Source of the DNA: Eubacterium sp. UBA3782
GTDB lineage: Bacteria > Bacillota > Clostridia > Lachnospirales > Lachnospiraceae
Direction of reading: 5' to 3'
Assembly (NCBI GenBank): GCA_002368795.1
Contig: DFFG01000025.1
Location: 60,170-72,809 of the forward strand
DNA length: 12,640 nucleotides
The notes beneath the pieces are model-generated. The model made no database searches, was not told the DNA's origin, and saw nothing but the letters and a program-made list of their open reading frames with translations. The position numbers were made by a program, and so were the translations under genes. Below are positions 6,836 to 12,640 of this stretch, piece after piece. How positions within the stretch are numbered: the first letter of the stretch is position 1; every line of letters starts with the position of its first letter.

Positions 6836-7780
6836 TCAGACTTTTTGTGTCTCCAAAAACTGCAGCACCTGCTCCCGGCTCTTCAGGCCTGTTCCGGCTC
6901 CGACGGCTGTGGTGCAGATCGCGCCGCAGGCGTTGGCAAACCGGAGCGCTGCCTCCGGTGTGCTGCCCCGCAGGATCTCTGAGGCGAAGCCTGCCAGGAA
7001 GTTGTCGCCTGCGCCGGTGGCGTCGACGGCGATTATATTCATGGGCGGAAGGCGCAGCACGGTCTCTGCGTTTTTGAAATAGCAGCCTTCTGCGCCCAGC
7101 TTGATGATCACGTTTTTTATCCCGTATCCAAGGAAGACATCCGCCATATCCTCCGGCGTATTCTTCCCGGAATAATACCTGGCCTCATCCTCGTTTGGCG
7201 TGATGTAATCGATCATCGGCAGGGATGCGGCCAGATCCTTCAGGCCCAGGACCCGGAAATTTGGCAGCTTTGTGTCGGCAAACACGATCTGCCCGGCAGC
7301 CTTCGCGGCCGACAGCACGGACCTGATGATCTCCGGATCGTCGAATGGCGCCCGAAACAGGGATCCCAGGATCAGCGCCTTCGCACAGGCATACCGCTCC
7401 TTTTCCCTCTCCGGATGGAAGTTGTAACGGTGCGCCTGGTTTGTAATGGACCGGCGGGTGCCGTCCGGATTGACAAACATGGTGGTGACAGGCGTCGGAT
7501 GCTCCGGTGAGCGAAGGATCAGCCCTGTGTCCACCCCGCTCTTTTCCAGGGCGGCAGTGACCATATCTCCCGCCGCATCCTCGCCTAGGGAGCAGAGGAT
7601 CGCCGTCCTTGTTCCCAGCTTTGCCGCTGCCATCGCGCCGTTGACCGCCTCTCCCCCGACGCTCAGCGTGCCGGATTCGGCACGGTAGCCGGAGGCAGAT
7701 ACCGGCTCCGGATCAAAGCCACGGATGATCGAATCCACAAGTGCTGTGCCCATACAGATAAGGTCAGGATTTCGGTTCAT
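6836..7780 (-). CDS. PfkB-family carbohydrate/nucleoside kinase
   Basis: This 314-residue cytoplasmic kinase is of the ribokinase/PfkB fold. It would transfer phosphate from ATP to a sugar, sugar acid or nucleoside. The N-terminal substrate motif is GGEAVNGA (42-49). The anion-hole motif DATGAGDNF (253-261) contains the catalytic base D259. NPDGTRRS (104-111) and TPNEDEA (194-200) also fit the family. The length is typical. The start has GGGAGG five bases upstream. It is a single gene with its own strong promoter and a structured leader. The substrate cannot be read from the motifs; ribokinase, fructokinase and 2-keto-3-deoxygluconate kinase relatives are all possible. Confidence 0.92.
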   Translation of the reverse strand: MNRNPDLICMGTALVDSIIRGFDPEPVSASGYRAESGTLSVGGEAVNGAMAAAKLGTRTAILCSLGEDAAGDMVTAALEKSGVDTGLILRSPEHPTPVTTMFVNPDGTRRSITNQAHRYNFHPEREKERYACAKALILGSLFRAPFDDPEIIRSVLSAAKAAGQIVFADTKLPNFRVLGLKDLAASLPMIDYITPNEDEARYYSGKNTPEDMADVFLGYGIKNVIIKLGAEGCYFKNAETVLRLPPMNIIAVDATGAGDNFLAGFASEILRGSTPEAALRFANACGAICTTAVGAGTGLKSREQVLQFLETQKV

Positions 7781-7808
7781 TTTATCCTCCCAAAGGTTTC
7801 ATCAGAAT

Positions 7809-7853
7809 TCGCCGGCGGCAGACGCTCCTTTTTCAGGTGCCGTCATCCGGCGA
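7809..7853 (-). promoter_or_regulatory. Hairpin at the 5' end of the kinase mRNA
   Basis: In the kinase leader, CGCCGG-(4-base bulge)-CGGCA pairs with TGCCG-CCGGCG to give 11 GC-rich base pairs plus one flanking A-T pair, around a 17-base loop. The predicted start of transcription (near 7855) falls just before the stem. A 5'-terminal stem can protect mRNA from 5'-end decay or act in regulation. I could not match it to a riboswitch class. Read on the plus strand, it is followed by TCTTTTTTATC and would look like a terminator. Confidence 0.5.
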
Positions 7854-7861
7854 TCTTTTTT

Positions 7862-7890
7862 ATCATAGCCGAATTTTGCGGTCCAGACAA
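7862..7890 (-). promoter_or_regulatory. Strong promoter of the PfkB kinase gene
   Basis: The minus strand has TTGTCT (7885-7890), an exact 17-base spacer, and TATGAT (7862-7867). This is the best sigma-A-type promoter in the window. The predicted leader is about 75 bases. Confidence 0.75.
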
Positions 7891-7950
7891 GTTTAAGGGG
7901 GCGCCATGCGAAGTAATTGCACACGTCGCAGGGCACCCCCCCTTTTAAAC
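7891..7950. repeat. 60-base imperfect palindrome next to the kinase promoter
   Basis: The left arm (7891-7911: GTTTAA, GGGGG, GCC, TGCGA) and the right arm (7926-7950: TCGCA, GGC, CCCCC, TTTTAAAC) pair over about 20 positions, with two extra bases in the right arm and a 14-base loop. It abuts the -35 box of the kinase promoter. It could be the terminator for the reductase gene upstream on the minus strand, although the T-tract on that side is weak. On the plus side CCTTTT and, further on, TTTTTT follow. An operator or a dispersed palindromic repeat is the alternative. Confidence 0.7.
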
Positions 7951-8116
7951 CCTTCGTTTTTTATTGTTTGCTCCAGATCTCCATGCCCTCCGGGTCCGGC
8001 TGCGTCTTCCTTCCCTGGGATAAGCGGCTCATTTTGAACTGCAGTTACCCAAAGTTACCTAAAGCCAATTCCGGTCAGAAAGCATTTTGTTTCCCCGGAT
8101 TTTGATCAGCCTGTGG
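7951..8116. other. Intergenic stretch with no gene recognised
   Basis: This stretch lies between the palindrome and the stop of the reductase gene. It would be the 3' untranslated region of that gene. The only structure noticed is a short tandem repeat, AGTTACCCAA/AGTTACCTAA, near 8042-8061. Confidence 0.4.
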
Positions 8117-10054
8117 TCAGTGGATGCTCCATGCGGCGAAGAATCCGCCGCGCACTGCCTCGCCGACCTGAGCTACGCCGGTGCAGTCACCGACAACCTG
8201 GGTGGTCGGATACTTCTCGCAGATGGCTTCCACGATGCCGCTATTGGGCTTCATGCCAAAGGATACGATCATGGTATCTGCCGGGATCTTCTTCTCTCCC
8301 TCTGCGGTCTCTACCAGAACGCCGTCTCCCTCAAAGGCTTTGATCTTTGTGGAGGTCAGCTGGCAGACATGGTTGTCACGCAGGCGGAACAGAAGCGGAT
8401 TGCGGTTGTCCAGAAGGGCTGTCGGGCAGAGCTCCGGAAGCATCTCGACGATGGTTACATCCTTGCCTTCCATTGCCAGCTCGAGGGCACACTCACAGCC
8501 GCTGACACCGCCGCCGGCCACGACGATCTTGTTACCCTTGATTGCTTCCGGATGCAGGTGAGCCTGGCAGACCTCGATCACGTTCTCACCATCGATGCCA
8601 GGAATCGGCGGGATGGCCGGGACGGCTCCCAGAGCCAGAATGATGCGGTCAGCCTCAGCCAGTTCAGGAGAATCCGGGGTGATCTCTTTGCCCAGGACGA
8701 CCTTTACGCCGTTCTTTGCGATCTGGGTCTTCTCATATTCTACAAATTCTGCCAGATGTTTCTTAAAGGAAGGCTTGGAAGCTGCGATCAGCTGACCGCC
8801 AAGGGCCTCTCCCTTCTCGTACAGGGTAACATCATGGCCCTGTGCCGCTGCTACGCGGGCTGCCTCCAGGCCGCCCGGGCCGCCGCCGACGATGGCGATC
8901 TTCCGCGGCTTTGCGGTCTTCTTCAGCGGATACTCCAGCTCGTGGACAGCCTGCGGATTGATGGCACAGCTGATGGCACGATTCTCATAGAGACGTCCGA
9001 CACAGACCTGGTTGCAGAACAGGCACGGACGGATATCATCTTCCTCGCCGTCAAGCAGCTTGTTGGGCATATCGGGATCGGCGATCAGCGGACGTCCGAA
9101 CATAGCGAAGTCGATCTTTCCATCTGCAAGTGCTTTCTCAGCGGATGCCGGGGTATGAGTGCCGGAATTCAGAACGATGACACCGCAGGCCTCTTTGATC
9201 TTCTGGGCATAATCGGCCATGGAGGAGTCGCCCTGGTAGATGGACGGGCAGACCCACTGCTTGTCCTCATAAGCACCGACATCAATATCAAAGGCATCGA
9301 CGCCCAGATCACGCATGTAGTTGACGACCTCGATGGATTCCTCGAGCGTACGGCCGCCCTCGAAATCATGGGTAGCTGCCACACGCATCAGGATGGGCAT
9401 ATCCGGGCCAACCTGAGAACGGATGCCCTCATAGATCTCCTTCACGATCCGCATGCGGTTCTCAAAGCTTCCGCCATACTCATCGGTACGTTTGTTCCAG
9501 ATCGGGGTGATGAACTGGTCAAGAATGTAGCCGGCATGGGCGTGGATCTCGACCGCATCGGCTCCGACCAGCTTTGCGCGGGCTGCCGCTCTGGTAAAGC
9601 AGCCGACGATGTCATGGATCTCATCGATGGTAAATGCACGGCAAAGTCTGTCCGGGAAATAGAAGGACGGCACCTCGGAGGCGCAGACCATCTGGTCATC
9701 GGAGAACGGGAAGGCATTCCGTCCCAGGCCGCAGCCAAGCTGGATACAGCATTTGGCTCCCTCGGCGTGAATCGCCTCAACCAGAGTCGACCAGCCCTTC
9801 ATCTGCTCATCGGTATCTGCCGTTGTAATATAGTTGATCCAGGGATCGGTCTTGTTGGTGACATACTGGACCTCGGTGATGACCATTCCGACACCGCCGC
9901 GAGCTCTGGCACGGAAGTATTCCAACTGATTCAGAGAAACAGAACCGTCATGATTCTCGGAAAACGTGCCCATCGGACTCATGACGATCCTGTTTTTCAG
10001 GCCCAATTTGCCGATCTTTCCATAGGAAAACAAATGCGGGTATTTTGCTGCCAT
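8117..10054 (-). CDS. NADH:flavin oxidoreductase, 2,4-dienoyl-CoA/enoate reductase-like
   Basis: This 645-residue enzyme has the trimethylamine dehydrogenase/FadH/BaiCD architecture. An FMN TIM barrel (1-340) carries HAHAGY (171-176), with Y176 at the usual proton-donor position, and RTDEYGGSFENR (189-200). The 4Fe-4S cysteines are C344, C347, C351 and C363 (Cx2Cx3Cx11C). FAD binding uses GGGPGG (390-395) and NAD(P)H binding GGGVSG (514-519). Electrons would pass from NAD(P)H via FAD and the cluster to FMN, reducing an activated C=C bond. Length is normal for the family. AAAGGAG lies seven bases before the ATG. It is divergent from a PucR-type regulator. Candidate substrates are enoates, dienoyl-CoAs or steroid/bile-acid enones; I cannot choose. 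It is probably cytoplasmic and oxygen sensitive. Confidence 0.93.
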   Translation of the reverse strand: MAAKYPHLFSYGKIGKLGLKNRIVMSPMGTFSENHDGSVSLNQLEYFRARARGGVGMVITEVQYVTNKTDPWINYITTADTDEQMKGWSTLVEAIHAEGAKCCIQLGCGLGRNAFPFSDDQMVCASEVPSFYFPDRLCRAFTIDEIHDIVGCFTRAAARAKLVGADAVEIHAHAGYILDQFITPIWNKRTDEYGGSFENRMRIVKEIYEGIRSQVGPDMPILMRVAATHDFEGGRTLEESIEVVNYMRDLGVDAFDIDVGAYEDKQWVCPSIYQGDSSMADYAQKIKEACGVIVLNSGTHTPASAEKALADGKIDFAMFGRPLIADPDMPNKLLDGEEDDIRPCLFCNQVCVGRLYENRAISCAINPQAVHELEYPLKKTAKPRKIAIVGGGPGGLEAARVAAAQGHDVTLYEKGEALGGQLIAASKPSFKKHLAEFVEYEKTQIAKNGVKVVLGKEITPDSPELAEADRIILALGAVPAIPPIPGIDGENVIEVCQAHLHPEAIKGNKIVVAGGGVSGCECALELAMEGKDVTIVEMLPELCPTALLDNRNPLLFRLRDNHVCQLTSTKIKAFEGDGVLVETAEGEKKIPADTMIVSFGMKPNSGIVEAICEKYPTTQVVGDCTGVAQVGEAVRGGFFAAWSIH

Positions 10055-10187
10055 AAAATCTCTCCTTTCTGATCAAAACACATAACCTGACTGCCGGAAC
10101 CTGTGCTGTGCGCCGCCTGCGCCCTCCCTGCACGATCCCGGAAGCCCTGCGGATCCGCCACCTGAAAGCAAAAGCTGCTGGATCATC

Positions 10188-10211
10188 TCATTTCATATAT
10201 GTGCGAAATGA
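10188..10211. promoter_or_regulatory. Operator-like inverted repeat in the shared intergenic region
   Basis: TCATTTC (10188-10194) and GAAATGA (10205-10211) form a perfect 7-bp inverted repeat. Its centres are about one and a half helical turns apart, with a 10-base AT-rich spacer. It sits midway between the reductase and regulator start codons, where a divergent regulator commonly binds. No promoter for the reductase could be placed with confidence. One option, TTCACA-16-TATAGA on the minus strand at 10289-10262, would put this repeat in its leader. Confidence 0.5.
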
Positions 10212-10239
10212 CACTCTCCGGCAGAATCTGACTTCCCGG

Positions 10240-10269
10240 TTGCCTGGATCCGGATTATTGTTCTATAAT
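10240..10269 (+). promoter_or_regulatory. Probable promoter of the PucR-type regulator gene
   Basis: A perfect TATAAT -10 box (10264-10269) lies 18 bases after TTGCCT (10240-10245). The leader would be about 90 bases. A second possible start is the extended -10 TGC-TATTAT at 10325-10333, which overlaps the palindrome at 10333-10347. Confidence 0.6.
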
Positions 10270-10332
10270 AAAGAATATCAGATTGTGAAAAGTATGTCGA
10301 TGTAGGGTTGTCGCCTATCACCGCTGCTATTA

Positions 10333-10347
10333 TGTGCATTTTGCACA
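10333..10347. promoter_or_regulatory. TGTGCA-TTT-TGCACA palindrome before the regulator gene
   Basis: A perfect 6-bp inverted repeat with a 3-base centre lies seven bases upstream of the GGAGG (10355-10359) of the regulator gene. It overlaps a possible extended -10 box. Its position suits an autoregulatory operator or a small leader hairpin. Confidence 0.5.
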
Positions 10348-10364
10348 CTGCCATGGAGGCATAA

Positions 10365-11663
10365 ATGGAGATGCAGAAGAACACTCTTCCACCCGATACT
10401 GACGGAGCAAATACGTTGCTGCAGGGGAAGCAGGAAAATACCGCACACGGGGAATATGAAAGGAGAGCGCAGCTCCTGACGGAGCTGCTGCTGAAAAAAG
10501 CAAGCCTCGCGGAAGTGGTTTTGACCGCTGCCCGGCTGATGGGCTGCCCGATCATTCTGACTTCAAATTTTTACAAGGTTATATACATGGAGGATCTGGG
10601 CAGGGAGATTGATGACCCGATCTGGAAAACAGCTGCCGAGACAGGATACTGCACGGCCGAGGCGGTAGCCCTTTTTGAGCGGGAAGGCATTACCCGGGAA
10701 GTGCTGAACAGCAGCTCTGCGCTGATCCTGGACCGCAGTGTCGGCAAGGAGATCCCCCTGATCCTGCAGAAGATCGAGGTCTTTGGCAGAACCGGAGCGT
10801 ATATTGGTGTCTTCCAGGGCAAAGAGCCCTTTACGCAGGACGACCTTCGCACCACTGATCTTCTCTGCCGGATCCTGTCCCTGCAGCTGGAATGGAGTCC
10901 CCACGCCCGGGAGATGGGCAGGCAGGCTGAGCAGAGCATCCTGACGGATCTGTTGGACGGCTCGCTATCTTCTGCCACGATCCTGGGTGACCGTCTTCTT
11001 CTGGCCGCATGGACGCCAAAGCCCCTGTTCCAGTGTGCGCTGCTTACACCGGAATCCAGCGCGCGGCAGATCGACAATATCGATTACCTCTGTCTGGCCC
11101 TGCAGCAGTCATTTCCGGATGCCCGTGTCCTGCAGGTCAACAGGGGCGTGCTGCTCCTGCTAAACTATGACATGGATCATGTCGGGGAAAAGGATGAACG
11201 GATCCTTAGCCACTATGCAGATCAGTACCAGCTCCGGGTGCTGCTCAGCAGCCCCTTTCCGCACCTGATCCATCTGGGTGCCTACTATGAAGCCTGTCTG
11301 CAGATGGACGCGCTGCCGATCCCACAGCGCGGAGAAGGAAGACTGCTCCACTTTGAGGACGTGCTCTTCCCGGTCCTTGGTGAGATCCTGACCGCCAATG
11401 AGCGGCGGGCATTCACCCAGTCGCAGTATCGCCGGCTCCTGGACTGGGACCGGGAAAACGGAACCGAATACTGCAGGACCCTGCGGACGTACATCACCTG
11501 TGCCTGTTCATCCACGCGGACTTCGGAAACCCTTTTTGTACACCGGAACACACTGAATAAACGGCTGGCAAAGATCCGGGAGATCTGCGGGCTGGACCTT
11601 GAAGACGGCAGAGCGCTGTTCCATTTTTACCTGTCCGACCAGCTGCACGGCACGATCCTGTAA
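10365..11663 (+). CDS. PucR/CdaR-type transcriptional regulator
   Basis: This 432-residue protein has the layout of PucR/CdaR-type activators. An N-terminal sensor-like region (about 35-175, GAF/PAS-like by its pattern) is followed by a middle domain (about 205-335, the CdaR GGDEF-like position). A C-terminal helix-turn-helix (370-427) contains the typical LFVHRNTLNKRLAKI core (390-404) and GLDLEDGRALFHFYL. The start at 10365 has GGAGG five bases upstream; a second ATG two codons later is less well spaced. It is divergent from the flavin oxidoreductase gene, its most likely target, so it probably senses that enzyme's substrate or a related metabolite. The ligand is unknown. No terminator is seen after its stop; a repeat array begins 28 bases downstream. 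Confidence 0.9.
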   Translation: MEMQKNTLPPDTDGANTLLQGKQENTAHGEYERRAQLLTELLLKKASLAEVVLTAARLMGCPIILTSNFYKVIYMEDLGREIDDPIWKTAAETGYCTAEAVALFEREGITREVLNSSSALILDRSVGKEIPLILQKIEVFGRTGAYIGVFQGKEPFTQDDLRTTDLLCRILSLQLEWSPHAREMGRQAEQSILTDLLDGSLSSATILGDRLLLAAWTPKPLFQCALLTPESSARQIDNIDYLCLALQQSFPDARVLQVNRGVLLLLNYDMDHVGEKDERILSHYADQYQLRVLLSSPFPHLIHLGAYYEACLQMDALPIPQRGEGRLLHFEDVLFPVLGEILTANERRAFTQSQYRRLLDWDRENGTEYCRTLRTYITCACSSTRTSETLFVHRNTLNKRLAKIREICGLDLEDGRALFHFYLSDQLHGTIL

Positions 11664-11690
11664 AGAGCGAAAAAGCAGCAAGTTCTGCCC

Positions 11691-11779
11691 TGTCTATGCA
11701 ATGTCCCGATTTGTCTGCTGCAGTCCCGGCCTGTCTGAATGTAATCCCGGCTTGTCTGAATCACGTCCTGATTTGTCTG
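11691..11779. repeat. Array of five TGTCT boxes with 21-base period
   Basis: TGTCT starts at 11691, 11712, 11732, 11753 and 11774, giving spacings of 21, 20, 21 and 21 bases. From the second box on it is TGTCTG, and from the third TGTCTGAA. Each box from the second on is preceded by TCCCG or TCCTG. The 21-base period is two helical turns, so the boxes face the same side of the DNA. Read as protein, the array gives a PGLSEC-like heptad, but no start or ribosome site supports a gene. It may be a set of protein-binding sites, such as a transposon end. Confidence 0.8.
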
Positions 11780-11806
11780 AAATTTGTCCTTGACAATCGA
11801 ACCGGT

Positions 11807-12031
11807 TTAGTTGGAGAAAATGTTGATTCGGCAGTATTGTAAAAAACTGCTCCAAAACGTGTTCTCTGTGTTGTAAAAAACTGTTGAAACGCCTATTATA
11901 GAAACCTGAGAACTAAGGCTTCTAAGCTGTGGGGCTCGTGCAGTACTGACCCGCACATAGATACCCGCTTTAATAAGATGAGGTTCCTTCTTGTGGGCAG
12001 GAATCAGTTTTACTTTTGTGTTTTCCTGCAT
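11807..12031 (-). pseudogene. Truncated serine recombinase (resolvase/invertase family) remnant
   Basis: The open frame has 74 codons. Residues 21-44 read KAGIYVRVST then QLRSLSSQVS, the start of the catalytic domain of large serine recombinases; the serine of VRVST is the likely nucleophile. GGAGG seven bases before the ATG shows that the start is intact. Homology ends at about residue 44 (near 11900), and the rest of the frame is unrelated. The catalytic-domain remainder and the DNA-binding domains are absent, so it cannot be active. A full-length enzyme of this type would have several hundred residues. It marks a former integrative or transposable element. Confidence 0.75.
11837..11883. 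repeat. 13-bp direct repeat 34 bases apart
   Basis: TTGTAAAAAACTG occurs exactly at 11837-11849 and 11871-11883. It lies in AT-rich DNA between the TGTCT array and the recombinase remnant. The second copy supplies a TTGTAA that is 17 bases from a TATTAT at 11894-11899, a possible but unsupported plus-strand promoter. Confidence 0.8.
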
Positions 12032-12356
12032 GGATTTCCCTCCTAATGACTACTCTACATGAGCCCGATTTTCTCGAGATGATTATTAGTCCAAGCGTAT
12101 TTTTATCTCATAACCGGATTAGAAACGAGTAGTAAAATCATTTTCTCGTTTCCCCAAATAGTAAAATAGGAGCCACAACCCTTGGTTTTGATAAGTTTCC
12201 TCAGAGAGAAACAAGGAACTGACCGTCACCCGGCTGTCATGAGCCAAACAACAAAGCATGCCCTATTTCAGGCCTTTTACCCCTTATGAGTTAGTAAACA
12301 AACGGTCTCCTCTAACCAGTCATTACGAAACATATCGACTGTGATTTGCCGTTTGA
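12032..12356. other. AT-rich noncoding stretch, probable mobile-element debris
   Basis: No open frame with a believable start or family was seen on either strand. The stretch holds the ribosome site of the recombinase remnant at its left end, a hairpin at 12122-12152, and a 7-bp inverted repeat CAAACGG/CCGTTTG (12299-12305 and 12349-12355) just past the acetyltransferase stop. By eye it is clearly lower in GC than the genes to the left. Confidence 0.5.
12122..12152. repeat. Hairpin in AT-rich DNA upstream of the recombinase remnant
   Basis: GAAACGAG (12122-12129) pairs perfectly with CTCGTTTC (12145-12152). Inside it, AAAAT and ATTTT pair around a single C, leaving a 4-base bulge. No U-tract follows, so a terminator is unlikely. 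An element end, a recombinase site or a control hairpin for the recombinase is possible. Confidence 0.55.
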
Positions 12357-12640
12357 TTATAGTCTTTTCTGCAATTTGTACTTGCTGTACCCGTTCGGGT
12401 AATCTTCGCGTGTGCAATACACCGTATAGCCGAATTTCTTAAAGAATTCCACATTCCAGTCGCGGGCATCGATCATCACAATACAAGCGCCGTTATTCTT
12501 CGCTTCCTGCTCGATATCCGAAAGGAGCCTGGAACCTATGCCCTGATTGCGGTATGGCTCATCTACCCACAGCATTTCAACAAATGCGATATTCCAGAAA
12601 TTCACGCCTGCAAATCCAGCGGCTATCGGTTCATCTTTAT
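12357..12640 (-). CDS. GNAT-family N-acetyltransferase, C-terminal part
   Basis: The frame is open to the window end, so the N-terminus is missing; about 94 codons are seen. The GTG codon at 12603-12605 is internal, because in-frame family sequence (DEPIAAGFAG) continues upstream. The core acetyl-CoA-binding motif YRNQGIGSRLL (R/Q-x-x-G-x-G/A) follows the beta strand VEMLWVDE. A second block, IDARDWNVEFFKKFGYTV, fits GNAT motif B. The enzyme would transfer an acetyl group from acetyl-CoA to an amine on an unknown substrate. It lies beyond the recombinase debris and may belong to the accessory region. Confidence 0.85.
   Translation of the reverse strand, partial: KDEPIAAGFAGVNFWNIAFVEMLWVDEPYRNQGIGSRLLSDIEQEAKNNGACIVMIDARDWNVEFFKKFGYTVYCTREDYPNGYSKYKLQKRL

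Noticed and set aside
7809..7861. A plus-strand intrinsic terminator (GC stem followed by TTTTTT).
   Set aside because: No plus-strand gene lies upstream. The position at the start of the kinase transcript makes a leader hairpin the better reading.
8087..10072. A 661-codon open frame on the plus strand, antisense to the flavin oxidoreductase gene.
   Set aside because: It mirrors the real gene almost exactly, has no recognisable domain and no good ribosome site. High GC with biased codon use commonly leaves the opposite strand open. The minus-strand protein has all its cofactor motifs.
11599..11793. A 64-codon plus-strand frame ending in heptad repeats of the PGLSE type.
   Set aside because: It starts inside the regulator gene in another frame without a ribosome site. 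The heptads are explained by the 21-bp DNA repeat, which changes phase by one base between two units.
11790..11795. A perfect TTGACA box after the TGTCT array as a promoter.
   Set aside because: No -10-like sequence occurs 15-19 bases downstream, and no plus-strand gene follows.
11837..11883. Two identical 13-mers with about 21 bases between them as a minimal CRISPR.
   Set aside because: Only two short copies, a repeat too small for CRISPR, and no cas genes nearby.

Overview
The window looks like chromosome of a Gram-positive Clostridia bacterium, most likely Lachnospiraceae-type. Genes carry strong AGGAGG-type ribosome binding sites, promoters have sigma-A-like -10 boxes, and the protein families (a radical SAM/AMMECR1 module, a clostridial Fe-S/flavin enoate-reductase-like enzyme, a PucR-type regulator, a serine recombinase remnant) fit that group. 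By eye, 1-11660 is fairly GC-rich and compact, while 11790-12356 is AT-rich and degenerate. That change suggests the edge of an accessory or formerly mobile region.

Left part (34-5218, all minus strand). An Hsp70-like ATPase with a membrane-inserting C-terminal half follows a two-helix membrane protein whose C-terminus resembles GrpE. I read the pair as a membrane-tethered chaperone-like ATPase plus its exchange factor, and it has its own extended -10 promoter. Upstream lies a two-gene operon for the AmmeMemoRadiSam system, whose biochemical role is unsettled: a LigB/Memo-AMMECR1 fusion (amrA type), then the radical SAM enzyme AmrS 10 bases later.

Middle (5219-8116). A divergent promoter region separates amrA from an Ldh-family NAD(P)-dependent 2-hydroxyacid dehydrogenase gene on the plus strand. 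That gene converges on a PfkB-family sugar or nucleoside kinase gene on the minus strand. Between them are a two-way terminator hairpin and four perfect copies of a 15-base pyrimidine repeat. The kinase has a very good promoter (TTGTCT-17-TATGAT), a hairpin at the very start of its transcript, and a 60-base palindrome touching its -35 box.

Right part (8117-11663). A 645-residue old-yellow-enzyme/2,4-dienoyl-CoA reductase-like protein (FMN, 4Fe-4S, FAD and NAD(P)H domains) is divergent from a PucR/CdaR-type regulator. The shared 310-base intergenic region holds two operator-like inverted repeats, so the regulator probably controls the reductase, itself, or both.

Right edge (11664-12640). After the regulator come five TGTCT boxes spaced 21, 20, 21 and 21 bases apart, a 13-base direct repeat, the first 44 codons of a broken serine recombinase, AT-rich DNA with a hairpin, and the C-terminal part of a GNAT acetyltransferase that runs off the window. 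The strongest candidates for something undescribed are the membrane Hsp70/GrpE-like pair and the helically phased 21-base array. All functional statements rest on motifs read by eye; no database search was run.
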